Assembly (NCBI RefSeq): GCF_000337195.1
Contig: NZ_AOID01000029.1
Coordinates: 113,924-177,923, forward strand
Direction of reading: 5' to 3'
From: Natrinema versiforme JCM 10478
GTDB lineage: Archaea; Halobacteriota; Halobacteria; Halobacteriales; Natrialbaceae
Length of the DNA stretch: 64,000 bases
Numbering within the stretch: position 1 is the first letter of the stretch; every line of letters starts with the position of its first letter. Under the pieces are notes generated by a model. The model saw only the letters and a list, made by a program, of their open reading frames with translations. It searched no databases and was not told the DNA's origin. Shown here piece after piece: positions 42,142-51,174 of this stretch. The position numbers and the translations under genes are program-made.

Positions 42142-43412
42142 GCGTCCACCTCCTCTAAGAAGGCCATCGCACGGGCGGCCGGATCGTCGTCGCTCTCCTC
42201 GAAGGTTTCGGCATCGAGGTTCGCGCCGTACTCGTCGACCGAGAGGTGACCGCGGATGCGGTATTCACGACCGACGATTCGCTCGCGGATCCGGTCCGCG
42301 ACGACCTCTTGGTCCATCGCCTCGCGGGCCTGCTCTAAGGCGTCCTCGAGGGACCCGCCGTAGACGCGCTCGGTGAGTTCGTCGTCGAGGACGACGGTGA
42401 CGGTGCCGGTGCCGTCATCGAGGATTCCCTTGACGCGCATGTCGTCGATTCCGTCGACATCGCCGTGGGTTCGACACTGCCCCTTCTGGATGACGCGGTA
42501 GCACTCCGGACAGCGCTGGATGAGTCCGGACCCGTCCCGGACCGCCAGCAGGTTGCCGACGACTTCGACGTCGTAGATGCCGCCGGTACCGACGGCGTCG
42601 CCGACGTCCATCGTCGAGGTGTTACTGCCGACGTCGATCTCTCGATCGAGCGCGCTGACCCTCGAGAACTCGGAGACGTTGACTTCGGGCACCCCGCGGA
42701 ACTCCTGGACGTAGGCGTTCTCGATGCGGACCGAGCCGCCGTCTTCGATCTCCGGCGCGGGGTCCCAGTTCGTGAACGGCAGTCGGCCGCTCTCGTCACC
42801 GAAGACGCCGCTCAGGATGTCCGTTTCGCCGTCGCGGCCGTCGATCGTCTTGCGCTCGCACTCGAGGACCGAGACCTCGATGGTGACCGCGCGGTCGCCG
42901 GTCTGGAGGTCGGCCAGCTGGGCGTCGCCGCCGATTTCGTACGGCACCTCAAGCGAGTCGTCGTCGAACGACAACGAGGTGCTCTCGCCGAGGTTGAGTT
43001 CGGGGTCGCCGTCCCACTCGCGGACGCCCGCGTTGCCCGCGGTGATCGTGTCGCCGGGCTCGAGGCCGAAGTCCTCCCACGCCGTGTAGTCGATGACGCC
43101 GGTCTCGTCGGCCAGCCGGCCCTCCACGATGACGTGATCGGAGCCCTGATAGCGGATCGATCGCTCGCCCGCCGTCAGGACGACGCCCGTGACGGTGACG
43201 TTGCTATCGTCGGGCGTGATTTCGCCGATATCCTTCGCCGACGGTGTGCCGCCACCGCCGCCGGAATCGTCGCCGTACTTCCGTCGGAGGCTCTGTTTTG
43301 CCTCGTCGACCGGGACGCTGTACTCCACCAAGTTCTGCAGGTCGTCTTTGACCTCCTCTTTGTCAACACCGAGGTCGGAGGCGAGATCCTCGGCATGATC
43401 GTCGAGTTCCAT
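42138..43412 (-). CDS. rpa: Replication protein A (single-stranded DNA-binding, OB folds plus zinc finger)
   Basis: RPA coats single-stranded DNA during replication and repair. The 424-residue protein has an N-terminal helical part, three successive OB folds (around 62-150, 165-255, 265-345) and a zinc finger C301/C304/C313/H316 (CPECYRVIQKGQCRTH). The ATG at 43412 (MELDDHAEDL) matches haloarchaeal RPA starts; a TATA element CTTTTTATG on the minus strand centred about 43438 lies 26 bases before it, so the ATG at 43436 inside that element is excluded. It starts the rpa-rpap-rpe operon. Confidence 0.93.
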   Translation of the reverse strand: MELDDHAEDLASDLGVDKEEVKDDLQNLVEYSVPVDEAKQSLRRKYGDDSGGGGGTPSAKDIGEITPDDSNVTVTGVVLTAGERSIRYQGSDHVIVEGRLADETGVIDYTAWEDFGLEPGDTITAGNAGVREWDGDPELNLGESTSLSFDDDSLEVPYEIGGDAQLADLQTGDRAVTIEVSVLECERKTIDGRDGETDILSGVFGDESGRLPFTNWDPAPEIEDGGSVRIENAYVQEFRGVPEVNVSEFSRVSALDREIDVGSNTSTMDVGDAVGTGGIYDVEVVGNLLAVRDGSGLIQRCPECYRVIQKGQCRTHGDVDGIDDMRVKGILDDGTGTVTVVLDDELTERVYGGSLEDALEQAREAMDQEVVADRIRERIVGREYRIRGHLSVDEYGANLDAETFEESDDDPAARAMAFLEEVDA

Positions 43413-43559
43413 CACTTGCCTTTCGAGTTGGGGCATAAAAAGCGTTCCCGGAGGAGGGCGAAAGTAAACCGATCGAGGACTCACTCGAGACGTTCGTCTC
43501 GTAAATCGGTCGCTGGACTGATGGAATCTTCCACTCACTCCGAACTGCGCAACCGATAT

Positions 43560-43690
43560 TGCGGTGGCGCGCGCTGTGATGCGGTGAGCCATCGGCGAAC
43601 CGCAGCACAACGCTGTGCGAGGGATGAGTGAGCGATCGAAGTGAGCGAACGAATCGGCTGGGGAGGGCGTGGAATTTCCCTGCTGCCAGT
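43560..43690. repeat. Possible dispersed haloarchaeal intergenic repeat
   Basis: The segment contains GAGGGATGAGTGAGCGA, GTGAGCGAACGAATCGGC and TGGGGAGGGCGTGG, phrases I associate with short repeats scattered in Natrialbaceae intergenic DNA. Only one full copy lies in the window; the inverted-repeat interior at 8301-8378 shares the GAGCGAACG/GAGCGACCGAGGG style. The repeat status is inference. Confidence 0.35.
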
Positions 43691-43868
43691 CTGAGCAGGA
43701 CGCTCCATCTCTTCTTCCTATTTCCAGCATAGAGGGGGCACTAATTTCGGCAGACAGAGATCACCTCGAGCGGAAAACATCGCACTCGAGATTGACGTTT
43801 GCACCGCTAACGAACGATAGCAGTAGTCTACAGAGGACCGCTATAGCAACCGCTCAGGGTTGTTGGAA

Positions 43869-43944
43869 AGACGGGGTAGGTCAGTCAGGTGAACACCCGT
43901 GGAAACCACGCGTGCTGAAAGGTAACTGTCTGACCGTGCCGTCT
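43869..43944. ncRNA. Candidate structured RNA (nested hairpin)
   Basis: Two stems nest exactly: AGACGG (43869-43874) with CCGTCT (43939-43944), then GGTCAG (43879-43884) with CTGACC (43930-43935), continuing past a T-T mismatch with CAG (43886-43888) and CTG (43926-43928). The apical part holds a further hairpin CGTGG-AAA-CCACG (43898-43910). A CTATAG patch at 43850-43855 could be a promoter for plus-strand transcription. It lies in DNA without any coding frame. Strand and expression are unknown, and it could instead be a mobile-element end. Confidence 0.4.
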
Positions 43945-44044
43945 ACCTCCTACTCACCGCTATCGGCATAAAACCCCTCCGGTACACGGATCGGAGAGCC
44001 GACTCGTCCTGTCTCCGTGGACCGCAATCGACGGAAAATCGGTC

Positions 44045-45040
44045 TCAGGGCCGCGGTGCCGCCTTCTGCAGCGCCGTCTCGGCGATGTTGCCGCCGTAGT
44101 CGGCGCTTCTGGACAGCGAGTCGACGATCAGTCCAAGCGACTGGGCTTGGACCGGCTCGAGGTCCCGCAGCATATCGTCGATCTGGCGCGTGTGCTCGTC
44201 GATCTCGAGGACGTTCTCCCGGGCGTCGTGGCCGAGCCGGTTGGCCTCGTCGGTGTCGTCGGCAAACAGCGCGTCCATCGACTTCTCGAGAACTGTCGAG
44301 GCATCGGCCTGCAACTCCTCGAGGCCCTCGGCGACCGGCTCGGGGATCTCCCCGAGTTTGAGCGCGATGTTGCTGATCTTGGCCGCGTGGTCGGCCACGC
44401 GCTCGAGCTGGCGGGCACTCGAGTGGAAGTCGAAACAGTCCTCGCGGGGCACGCCGAGTTCCTCGGCGGCCCGGGGCGAGCGAAGCGTCGCGCGAAAGAT
44501 CCGCGAGACGACCAGCCAGAGCCGGTCGACGTCGTCGTCGCGCTCGATCACGTCGTGAGCGATGTCGTCGTCGTCCTCGATCAGCGCGGTCACCGCGTCC
44601 TCGAGCATCGATTGAGCGATCAGGCGCATGCGCGTAACAGCATTGACGATCGACAGCTCCGAGGAGTCGAGCAGGTCCTGAATGACCACGCTGTCGGTCG
44701 TCTCCTCTAAGACTTCAACGCCGACCAGCCCCTGGGTAGCGTCGCGGATCGCCCGGCGCTGGTCCGTCGTGATCCGACCCGCCTCGAGCCTGATGATGTC
44801 GAAGCCGCTGACGTACATCGTCATCACGGCCCGGGTCAGGCGCTCGCCCTCGAGACTCGAGATATCGAGGACCCCTTCCTGACGGCCGGTTTCGTCCCGC
44901 GGCGTGAGCAAGAGCGCGTCGTCTTCCGGGTAGAACTCGACGGTCGTCCCGGCGCTGACGTCGTTTTCGGTCGCCCACGTCTTCGGCAGCGAGACGGTGT
45001 ACGTCGATCCGCCGGTCACCTGGACTTTGCGCGTCTCCAT
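44045..45040 (-). CDS. AbrB/SpoVT-PhoU fusion regulator
   Basis: A 331-residue protein. Residues 1-45 (METRKVQVTGGSTYTVSLPKTWATENDVSAGTTVEFYPEDDALLLTP) are a swapped-hairpin AbrB/SpoVT DNA-binding domain. The rest is a PhoU-type helical bundle in two halves, with metal-ligand style acidic and His-containing helices (HSSARQLERVADHAAKISNIALKLGEIPE). This architecture combines DNA binding and phosphate-state sensing and is typical of haloarchaea. It is divergent from the pst1 operon with 514 bases between. A TATA box (GATATAAATATA, 45064-45075) sits about 25-35 bases before the ATG. Confidence 0.88.
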   Translation of the reverse strand: METRKVQVTGGSTYTVSLPKTWATENDVSAGTTVEFYPEDDALLLTPRDETGRQEGVLDISSLEGERLTRAVMTMYVSGFDIIRLEAGRITTDQRRAIRDATQGLVGVEVLEETTDSVVIQDLLDSSELSIVNAVTRMRLIAQSMLEDAVTALIEDDDDIAHDVIERDDDVDRLWLVVSRIFRATLRSPRAAEELGVPREDCFDFHSSARQLERVADHAAKISNIALKLGEIPEPVAEGLEELQADASTVLEKSMDALFADDTDEANRLGHDARENVLEIDEHTRQIDDMLRDLEPVQAQSLGLIVDSLSRSADYGGNIAETALQKAAPRP

Positions 45041-45500
45041 GTTGCGGGGGTTTCGACCGGCCGGATATAAATATACATGTGTCTATAGAGGCGTGCTCTG
45101 ACCTGGGAACATTCGCCGTATAGTCGGTCGTTCGGGCCGCTTTCGGGAGCTATCGAATCCGTAGTAATACCCTTGCAGACGATGATAACTATACTCGTAT
45201 ATAGATATAGGTCGGTTTCTGATACGTGTACTGCCGTGTCGGAACTGGGCGCGAACGACCACGATCCTGGGCACGCACACGGTGAGAGTCGGCGAACGAG
45301 GAATTGCGTTCAATCACTAACCGAGACGGTGGCCGGAGCGTGTCATACCCGGCGGTGGTGGCGGCAGTCCGCGGACGACTTGCCAGCTGATCGTCGCCGG
45401 CGGATCGTGCTTCTATCCGTCACGCGATCGATAGCGGGCCCGGTTGGACCGTTTTCGGCGCACCAATTGAGATCTATATAGGAGTATGTCCGCTCTGAGT
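45041..45500. other. Divergent promoter region between AbrB-PhoU and pst1
   Basis: The region carries the AbrB-PhoU TATA box (45064-45075), with GACACAT just beyond it on the minus strand, an AT-rich patch (TATACTCGTATATAGATATAGG, 45190-45211) and AGATCTATATAG at about 45470. No gene is supported; the plus-strand frame 45173-45481 is not coding-like. It is the natural place for phosphate-dependent control of both directions. Confidence 0.45.
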
Positions 45501-45533
45501 GATATATACGGTTCATAGCATCGTATTTTTATA
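45501..45533 (+). promoter_or_regulatory. Pho-type promoter block of pstS1
   Basis: A TATATA half (45503-45508), five bases, then CATAGCATCGTATTTTTATA (45514-45533), whose 3' end is the TATA box. Twenty-one bases separate the block from the ATG at 45555, the spacing for a leaderless message. The block recurs at 51121-51153 and 52598-52630. Confidence 0.75.
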
Positions 45534-45554
45534 CCCTCTCGAATTGATCACGTG

Positions 45555-46613
45555 ATGGCAGACAACCAGTTCGGACGCTCTGTCGACGGGGTATCGCGAC
45601 GAAAGTTCATCGCAGCGACCGGTGCGATCGGTGCGGTGACGGCTGCCGGCTGTCTCGGGAGCGACGATGGAAGTAGCAGCGGGTCGCTTTCGGCCGACGG
45701 TTCGTCGACGGTCTACCCGATCACGAGCAGGGCCGGGTCGCTCTGGAACTCGAATCCGCCCGCCGGTGATGAGGACTACTGGATGCCAAGCGACTACGAC
45801 GTCGACACCGATCAGAACCTCGCGGAATACTGGGGCGGCCTCTACGGCTTCGAATCCGACGGCGACGGCCCGCCGTTCGAGACCTCCATCGGGCTGAATC
45901 ACACCGGCGTCGGCCTCGAAAAACTCGAGAACGAGCAGGTCGATATCGGTGACGCGAGTGCCCCCGTCGCGGCCGAGTTCCCCGATCGGAGCGAGGACGA
46001 ACTCTCGGACTTTGTCGACCACGTCGTCGGCGTCGACGCGCAGCCGATCATGGTCAGCAGCGAGGTCAAAGACGCCGGCCTCGAGACGATCACGCTCGAG
46101 GAGGTCAGGGGAATCTATCAGGGAGAGATCAGTAACTGGTCCGAGGTCGAGGCCTACGGCGGGAGTTCCAAGGAGATTCAGGTTATCGGTCGAGCCGAGG
46201 GCTCGGGAACCGACACCTCGTTCCGGAACAACGTCCTCGGCGACCCGAACGCCGACATGACCGTCGACGCCCGTCACGGCGAAAACCAGCAGGTCCAGAC
46301 GGTCCTGGAGAACTCGGACAACGCGATCGGCTACGCCGGCCTCGCGTTCATTTCGGACGGTGCACCGATGGTCAACCTCGTGATCGACGGCACCGAGTAC
46401 ACGCGCGAGAAGATGGCCGATCCGTCGTATCCGCTCGCGCGTGACCTCCACTGTTACACGTGGGAGGACACCTCGGAGAAGGAGGCCGCTTTCATTCGGA
46501 TGATCCTCCACGATTACGGCCAGGAGAACTTCGTCGAAAACGCGGACTACCTCGGACTGACCGACGAGCGCCAGCAGACCCAAATGGACAAGCTCCCGGA
46601 GCCGAGTAACTGA
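45555..46613 (+). CDS. pstS1: Phosphate ABC transporter substrate-binding lipoprotein PstS (system 1)
   Basis: PstS binds phosphate outside the membrane for import by PstCAB. The 352-residue precursor has a twin-arginine signal (SRRKF, 14-18), a hydrophobic stretch and a lipobox cysteine C33 (TAAGC), then a Ser/Gly linker. The fold shows GSSTVYPITSRAG, the phosphate-contacting block VIGRAEGSGTDTSFRNNVLG and IGYAGLAFIS. An insertion around 60-95 (NPPAGDEDYWMPSDYDVD) distinguishes it from PstS2 and PstS3. The ATG at 45555 follows a GTG at 45552. It is the first gene of pstS1-C1-A1-B1-phoU. Confidence 0.92.
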   Translation: MADNQFGRSVDGVSRRKFIAATGAIGAVTAAGCLGSDDGSSSGSLSADGSSTVYPITSRAGSLWNSNPPAGDEDYWMPSDYDVDTDQNLAEYWGGLYGFESDGDGPPFETSIGLNHTGVGLEKLENEQVDIGDASAPVAAEFPDRSEDELSDFVDHVVGVDAQPIMVSSEVKDAGLETITLEEVRGIYQGEISNWSEVEAYGGSSKEIQVIGRAEGSGTDTSFRNNVLGDPNADMTVDARHGENQQVQTVLENSDNAIGYAGLAFISDGAPMVNLVIDGTEYTREKMADPSYPLARDLHCYTWEDTSEKEAAFIRMILHDYGQENFVENADYLGLTDERQQTQMDKLPEPSN

Positions 46614-46659
46614 GCGTCCGAACGGCACCGCTTTTGAAACTGTACGAACTGATTCACCA

Positions 46660-47727
46660 ATGTCAAATTCATTACGAACGAGTGATTCGTCGGATATCGA
46701 GAACCCTACCGCAGGCGATGGGCGATCGCCCGTCCTCGTCGCGGGTGGTGCTACGCTGGCGGGTGCGCTTCTGAGCTTTCTGTTCGTTCCGGGGGTGACA
46801 GTGTTTTTCGTCCTCGCATTTCTCGGGGTGGCCGTGTACGGCTGGTTCGTCCACCAAGAGGCGACCGCGAAGGGACTGATGTTCCTCGCAACAATTTCCA
46901 CGGCGCTCGTACTCGTGCTCATCACTGCGTACCTGTTTCTCCGCTCGTTTCCCGCGTTCGAACAGATGGGGCTCGAGATCCTCTATACGAACGGGGATTA
47001 CTGGAGCCGCGGTGACGACAGATACTCGCTATATCCCGCCATTTGGGGCACCGTCCTGACGACCATCCTGGCGACGCTCGTCGCTGCCCCGCTCGGAGTC
47101 GCTTCGGCGATCTTCATCAGCGAAATCGCACCGTCGTGGGCACACGAGATCGTGAAACCGGCCGTCGAAACGCTCGCCGGAATCCCCTCGATCGTCTACG
47201 GGTTCATCGGGTTTACGATCATCAACGGCTACATGATGGACAACTTCGGCCTCACTTCGAGTGGCAGCATCGTCGTCGTCGGCGTCGTCGTCGGGTTAAT
47301 GGCGCTTCCAACGGTCGCATCGGTCGCCGAGGACGCCATCTCGAGCGTCCCCGATCACATGAAAGACGGGGCCGTCGCGATCGGCGCGACGGAGTGGCAG
47401 ACGATCAAGAGCGTCACCCTTCCCGCGTCCTTCTCTGGGATTTCGGCCGCGGTGTTGCTCGGTGTCGGCCGCGCCGTCGGCGAGACGATGGCCGCGACCG
47501 TCATTCTGGGGAACGTGATGCAGTTACCGGAGCCGCTGTACAACGTCTTCGGCAACACGGTCACGCTGACCAGCCTCATCGCCAGTCAGTACGGCAACGC
47601 ACACGGCCTCCACATGCAGGCGCTGTTCGCTGCCGGCGTGATCCTGTTCCTGACCGTGATGGCGTTGAGTATCACTGCCCAGCTTATCGAGGCACGCGTC
47701 AAACAGAACCTCGGAGGTGAACTATGA
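46660..47727 (+). CDS. pstC1: Phosphate ABC transporter permease PstC (system 1)
   Basis: PstC is one of two membrane subunits forming the phosphate channel. The 355-residue protein has about eight hydrophobic segments, including two N-terminal ones before the canonical core. The EAA loop that contacts PstB reads AEDAISSVPDHMKDGAVAIGATEWQTIKSVTLP and is followed by GRAVGETMAATVILGN. PstC1 keeps the typical family length plus a modest N-terminal extension. It starts 46 bases after pstS1 and overlaps pstA1 by four bases (ATGA). Confidence 0.92.
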   Translation: MSNSLRTSDSSDIENPTAGDGRSPVLVAGGATLAGALLSFLFVPGVTVFFVLAFLGVAVYGWFVHQEATAKGLMFLATISTALVLVLITAYLFLRSFPAFEQMGLEILYTNGDYWSRGDDRYSLYPAIWGTVLTTILATLVAAPLGVASAIFISEIAPSWAHEIVKPAVETLAGIPSIVYGFIGFTIINGYMMDNFGLTSSGSIVVVGVVVGLMALPTVASVAEDAISSVPDHMKDGAVAIGATEWQTIKSVTLPASFSGISAAVLLGVGRAVGETMAATVILGNVMQLPEPLYNVFGNTVTLTSLIASQYGNAHGLHMQALFAAGVILFLTVMALSITAQLIEARVKQNLGGEL

Positions 47728-49295
47728 GCGAACGCACGCTACGAAATCAGTCGCGGGACCCGTTAGCTGTCGAGTATTCGGCCGCGCTGGCCGGACTTTC
47801 GGTCGTCCCGATCGCGACGTTCTTCGCGGCGTTCGTCGTCGGCGGCCTCACGCTAGCCGGACAACGGTCCCTCGGATCGACGATTCTCGGCATCGAGATC
47901 GAAACCGTGCTGACGGCGCTGTTGTTCGTCGCTGGCGGCTGCCTCCTCGCCATCAGCGTTGGCTCCCGATACGGCGTCATCGAGACGACTCCGGACAGAT
48001 CGGCCGGCCTCGGCGTCGCGAGCGGGTTCGGATTCGTCGCGTTCAGCGGGATCGGACTGGCCATGTCACAGACGTTCGGACTCGGTCGTCTCGTGTGGGC
48101 TCCCCTCGCGCTGATCGGTGGCCTCACGGTCGCCGGCGCGATCGTGTTCGCGCGAGAGGATCTCGGCGTGACGGTTCCTGCTGGCCTGTTTTCGGTCGCC
48201 ATCGGCAGTCTGGTCTTGTTCGACGGACTGACGCCCGCTTGGGCCTGGAGTCCGGCGGGGTTCGGCGTGACGTTCAACGGGACCGTCCTCATTCCATTGC
48301 TAACGATCGTCGCTGGGTTGGTCACGGCGTGGGCCGCGGCGAACGCGTTCGAAGGGTTCGGAGCGGCGGGCCGACAGGCGGGGGCGTTCTTCCTGATCGG
48401 TGCGAACGCCACGCTCATCCTGTTGGTCTTGCTCCTGCTGATCGCCTTCATCGTCAAGAACGGGTTCTGGTATGCGGTTGACGGTATCGAGATCGGACCG
48501 GGGCTTAATTTCCACTGGCCGTTCGTCATGGACGGCTACGACGTGGTTCTCAATCAGAAGGGGATCTATCCGGCGATCATCGGTACGTTCTGGCTCGTCG
48601 TCGGAGCCCTCGTGATGGCCGTGCCGATCGGAGTCGGCGCGGCGGTGTTCTTGACCGAGTACGCCGAGGAGGGACGGTTCACGAGCGTGATCGACATCGC
48701 CACGAACGGACTCTGGAGCACGCCCAGCGTCGTCTTCGGCCTGTTCGGCTACGCGTTCTTGGTCCCGCGACTCGGGAACAACACGAGCCTGCTGGCCGGG
48801 ATGATCGTCCTCGGGTTCATGCTGCTCCCGCTCGTGCTCATCACGAGCCGCGAGGCGATAAAGAGCGTCCCAGACGAGTACCGCGACGCCAGCGCGGCGC
48901 TGGGAGTCTCCAAGTGGGAGACCATCAAGGACGTCACGATCCCCTCGGCGATGCCCGGAATCGTCACCGGAATCATCATCGGTATCGGCCGCATCGCCGG
49001 CGAAACGGCCCCGATCCTGATCGTCACCGCCGACAATCCCCAGCGGAGCTCGGCACCGGCGATCATGGGATCGTTCGAACTCACGACCTCGCCGCCGTTT
49101 ATCGTCAACGAGGCACTGCTGAGCGGCTCGAGCGCGCTTCCCTACCAGCTGTACGGTGCGATCACGACCGGTGTCGTTGGCGATGATCCGGGATACGGAT
49201 GGGCGACTGCGTTCGTCCTCCTGTTGGTCGTTCTGTCGTTCTACGTGATCGGAATTACCACGCGGATCTACTTCAGAAAGAAACTACAAGCATGA
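47724..49295 (+). CDS. pstA1: Phosphate ABC transporter permease PstA with long N-terminal membrane extension (system 1)
   Basis: The second membrane subunit. The C-terminal 290 residues are the standard PstA, with the EAA loop [33 protein letters not shown] and [18 protein letters not shown]. In front lies an extra block of about 230 residues with six or so hydrophobic helices and no conserved transporter motif, making 523 residues in total, nearly twice the usual length. PstA2 has a similar extension. It overlaps pstC1 and pstB1 (ATGA at both ends). Confidence 0.92.
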   Translation: MSERTLRNQSRDPLAVEYSAALAGLSVVPIATFFAAFVVGGLTLAGQRSLGSTILGIEIETVLTALLFVAGGCLLAISVGSRYGVIETTPDRSAGLGVASGFGFVAFSGIGLAMSQTFGLGRLVWAPLALIGGLTVAGAIVFAREDLGVTVPAGLFSVAIGSLVLFDGLTPAWAWSPAGFGVTFNGTVLIPLLTIVAGLVTAWAAANAFEGFGAAGRQAGAFFLIGANATLILLVLLLLIAFIVKNGFWYAVDGIEIGPGLNFHWPFVMDGYDVVLNQKGIYPAIIGTFWLVVGALVMAVPIGVGAAVFLTEYAEEGRFTSVIDIATNGLWSTPSVVFGLFGYAFLVPRLGNNTSLLAGMIVLGFMLLPLVLITSREAIKSVPDEYRDASAALGVSKWETIKDVTIPSAMPGIVTGIIIGIGRIAGETAPILIVTADNPQRSSAPAIMGSFELTTSPPFIVNEALLSGSSALPYQLYGAITTGVVGDDPGYGWATAFVLLLVVLSFYVIGITTRIYFRKKLQA

Positions 49296-50224
49296 GCAAC
49301 ACACAAAACGCGAGTCACGATCCGGCGGAATCGAACCGAGACGATCGATCGGCCGACGCCGTCACGCAGACCACGGCCGGCGAGTCTCAAGAGGAGACAC
49401 AGACGGAGTGGACCGACTACGAGTTCCGAGGCGAACCGAAGCTCTCGGTCGACGATCTGGACGTATATTACGGCGACGAACGGGCGCTCCAGGGGATCAC
49501 CATGGATATTCCCGAGAACAGTGTGACCGCGCTCATCGGCCCCTCGGGCTGTGGGAAGTCCACGTTCCTGCGGTGTCTCAACCGGATGAACGATCGGATC
49601 AAGAGCGCCAGCGTCGACGGGTCGGTCGAACTCGAGGGCGAAGAGATCTACCAGGACGGTCTCGACCTCGTCACGCTCCGCAAACGCGTCGGGATGGTGT
49701 TCCAGTCACCGAACCCGTTCCCGAAAACGATTCGGGACAACATCTCCTACGGCCCGCGCAAGCACGGGGACATCGAAACCGGCCTCCTCGCACGATTGCT
49801 CGGGGACGACTCAGGCGAACGGGAAGAGAAACTCGTCGAGCGGTGTCTCAAACAGGCGGCCCTCTGGGAAGAGGTCAGCGACCGACTCGACGACAATGCG
49901 TTGGGCCTCTCGGGCGGGCAGCAACAGCGGCTCTGTATCGCCCGCTGTCTCGCCGTCGATCCCGAGGTCATCCTGATGGACGAGCCGGCGTCAGCATTGG
50001 ATCCGATTGCGACCGCGAAGATCGAGGACCTGATCGAGGAGTTAGCCGAAGAGTACACGGTCGTCGTCGTGACACACAACATGCAACAAGCCGCCCGGAT
50101 CTCCGACCAAACGGCGGTCTTCCTGACCGGCGGCGAACTCGTCGAGTTCGACGACACCGACAAGATCTTCGAGAACCCCGAGAGCCAACGCGTCGAGGAC
50201 TACGTCACCGGTAAGTTCGGGTGA
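49292..50224 (+). CDS. pstB1: Phosphate ABC transporter ATP-binding protein PstB (system 1)
   Basis: PstB drives phosphate import by ATP hydrolysis. The 310-residue protein has Walker [10 protein letters not shown], the Q-loop [12 protein letters not shown], the signature [13 protein letters not shown], Walker [13 protein letters not shown] and the H-loop [14 protein letters not shown]. An acidic disordered N-terminus of about 45 residues is haloarchaeal. An insertion near 165-185 ([19 protein letters not shown]) is absent from PstB2. The start overlaps pstA1 (ATGA), and the end overlaps phoU. Confidence 0.95.
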   Translation: MSNTQNASHDPAESNRDDRSADAVTQTTAGESQEETQTEWTDYEFRGEPKLSVDDLDVYYGDERALQGITMDIPENSVTALIGPSGCGKSTFLRCLNRMNDRIKSASVDGSVELEGEEIYQDGLDLVTLRKRVGMVFQSPNPFPKTIRDNISYGPRKHGDIETGLLARLLGDDSGEREEKLVERCLKQAALWEEVSDRLDDNALGLSGGQQQRLCIARCLAVDPEVILMDEPASALDPIATAKIEDLIEELAEEYTVVVVTHNMQQAARISDQTAVFLTGGELVEFDDTDKIFENPESQRVEDYVTGKFG

Positions 50225-50943
50225 TGACTCGAGCGGACTACCGGGAGCGTCTCGAACGCCTCCGCGAGGCGGTCGTCGCGATGGGGACTCTCGTCGCCGA
50301 ACGACTCGCCGACGCGATCACTGCGCTGTTCACCGACGACCGAACGCTCGCTAACGAGATAATCGACGGCGATGACACGGTCAACGATCGCTATCTCCAC
50401 ATCGAGCGTGAGTGTCTCGACCTCCTCGCGTTGTATCAGCCCGTCGCCGGCGACCTCCGGTTCGTCGTCGCCGCCTTTCAGATCGTCACCGATCTCGAGC
50501 GGGTGGGCGATCTTGCGACCAACTTAGCGGGGTATACGGTGGATTCGAGCGAAACCGCGCCGACGCTCCCCGACGTCGACTTCGAACGGATCGCCGCACT
50601 CGCGCTTGAGCAGATCGAGGACGCGATCGATGCGTTCGCGACGGACGACACCGCGGCCTGTTTCGCGGTCGCCGAGCGGGACGACGAACTCGACGACCGG
50701 TGTGGCGTCGTGATGGAGCGTCTCGTCCAGACTCTCATCGGCATCTCCACCGACGGCGACAGTCGAACCGGCGATCGGTCGAGTCGGAACGAACCCGTCG
50801 ATCAGCCGATAGCGGACGTATTCACGGACGTTTCGCGAACGTTCGTGGTCGTTCGTGATCTCGAGCGCGTCGGCGATCACGCGGTGAACGTGGCGGCCCG
50901 GACGCTGTATGCGCTCGAGAGTAGCGAGGAGCTACTCACGTGA
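50224..50943 (+). CDS. phoU1: Phosphate signaling complex protein PhoU (system 1)
   Basis: A 239-residue PhoU with its two three-helix bundles: YRERLERLREAVVAMGTLVAERL, LLALYQPVAGDLRFVVAAFQIVTDLERVGDLATNLAGYT, and the second repeat VVVRDLERVGDHAVNVAARTLYALES. The metal-binding E/D-x-x-x-D motifs (DLERVGD) appear in both halves. A Gly/Ser/Asp-rich linker (GISTDGDSRTGDRSSRNEP) is inserted between them. PhoU restrains the Pst transporter when phosphate is plentiful. ATG at 50224 overlaps the pstB1 stop by one base (TGATG); GTG at 50221 is an alternative. Confidence 0.93.
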   Translation: MTRADYRERLERLREAVVAMGTLVAERLADAITALFTDDRTLANEIIDGDDTVNDRYLHIERECLDLLALYQPVAGDLRFVVAAFQIVTDLERVGDLATNLAGYTVDSSETAPTLPDVDFERIAALALEQIEDAIDAFATDDTAACFAVAERDDELDDRCGVVMERLVQTLIGISTDGDSRTGDRSSRNEPVDQPIADVFTDVSRTFVVVRDLERVGDHAVNVAARTLYALESSEELLT

Positions 50944-51120
50944 CCGTCGATCTTCGGAATCGCTCCGGCTCATCAGGGAACCGTCATGAGAGGGGCGCTA
51001 CCGGACTGTTCTCGCGGTAACCGATTGTGTCGTTGCTCAGCGACTCTCCCAGCGTACAGTCGAGAATTCGGTCGTTCGCCACACGGAAACCGTCAGGGAC
51101 GAACGGGGGGTCTATGTACC

Positions 51121-51153
51121 AATATATATGACACATAGCATCGTACTTTTATA
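51121..51153 (+). promoter_or_regulatory. Pho-type promoter block of pstS2
   Basis: TATATA (51123-51128), five bases, then CATAGCATCGTACTTTTATA (51134-51153), which differs from the pstS1 block by one base in its 20-base core. Its end is 21 bases before the ATG at 51175. Confidence 0.75.
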
Positions 51154-51174
51154 TGCTTCCGTGTCATTCACGTG

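Larger units (their letters stand above)
43413..44044. other. Intergenic region between rpa and the AbrB-PhoU gene
   Basis: About 630 bases with no supported gene, the longest gap in the window. It contains the rpa promoter, a block at 43560-43690 with the look of a haloarchaeal intergenic repeat, and a nested hairpin (43869-43944). Plus-strand frames here (for example 43669-43971) lack coding composition. Confidence 0.6.

Noticed and set aside
47747..48529. 260-codon minus-strand frame over pstA1
   Set aside because: Pro/Ala/Thr-rich antisense shadow; pstA1 frame is supported by membrane helices and EAA loop.
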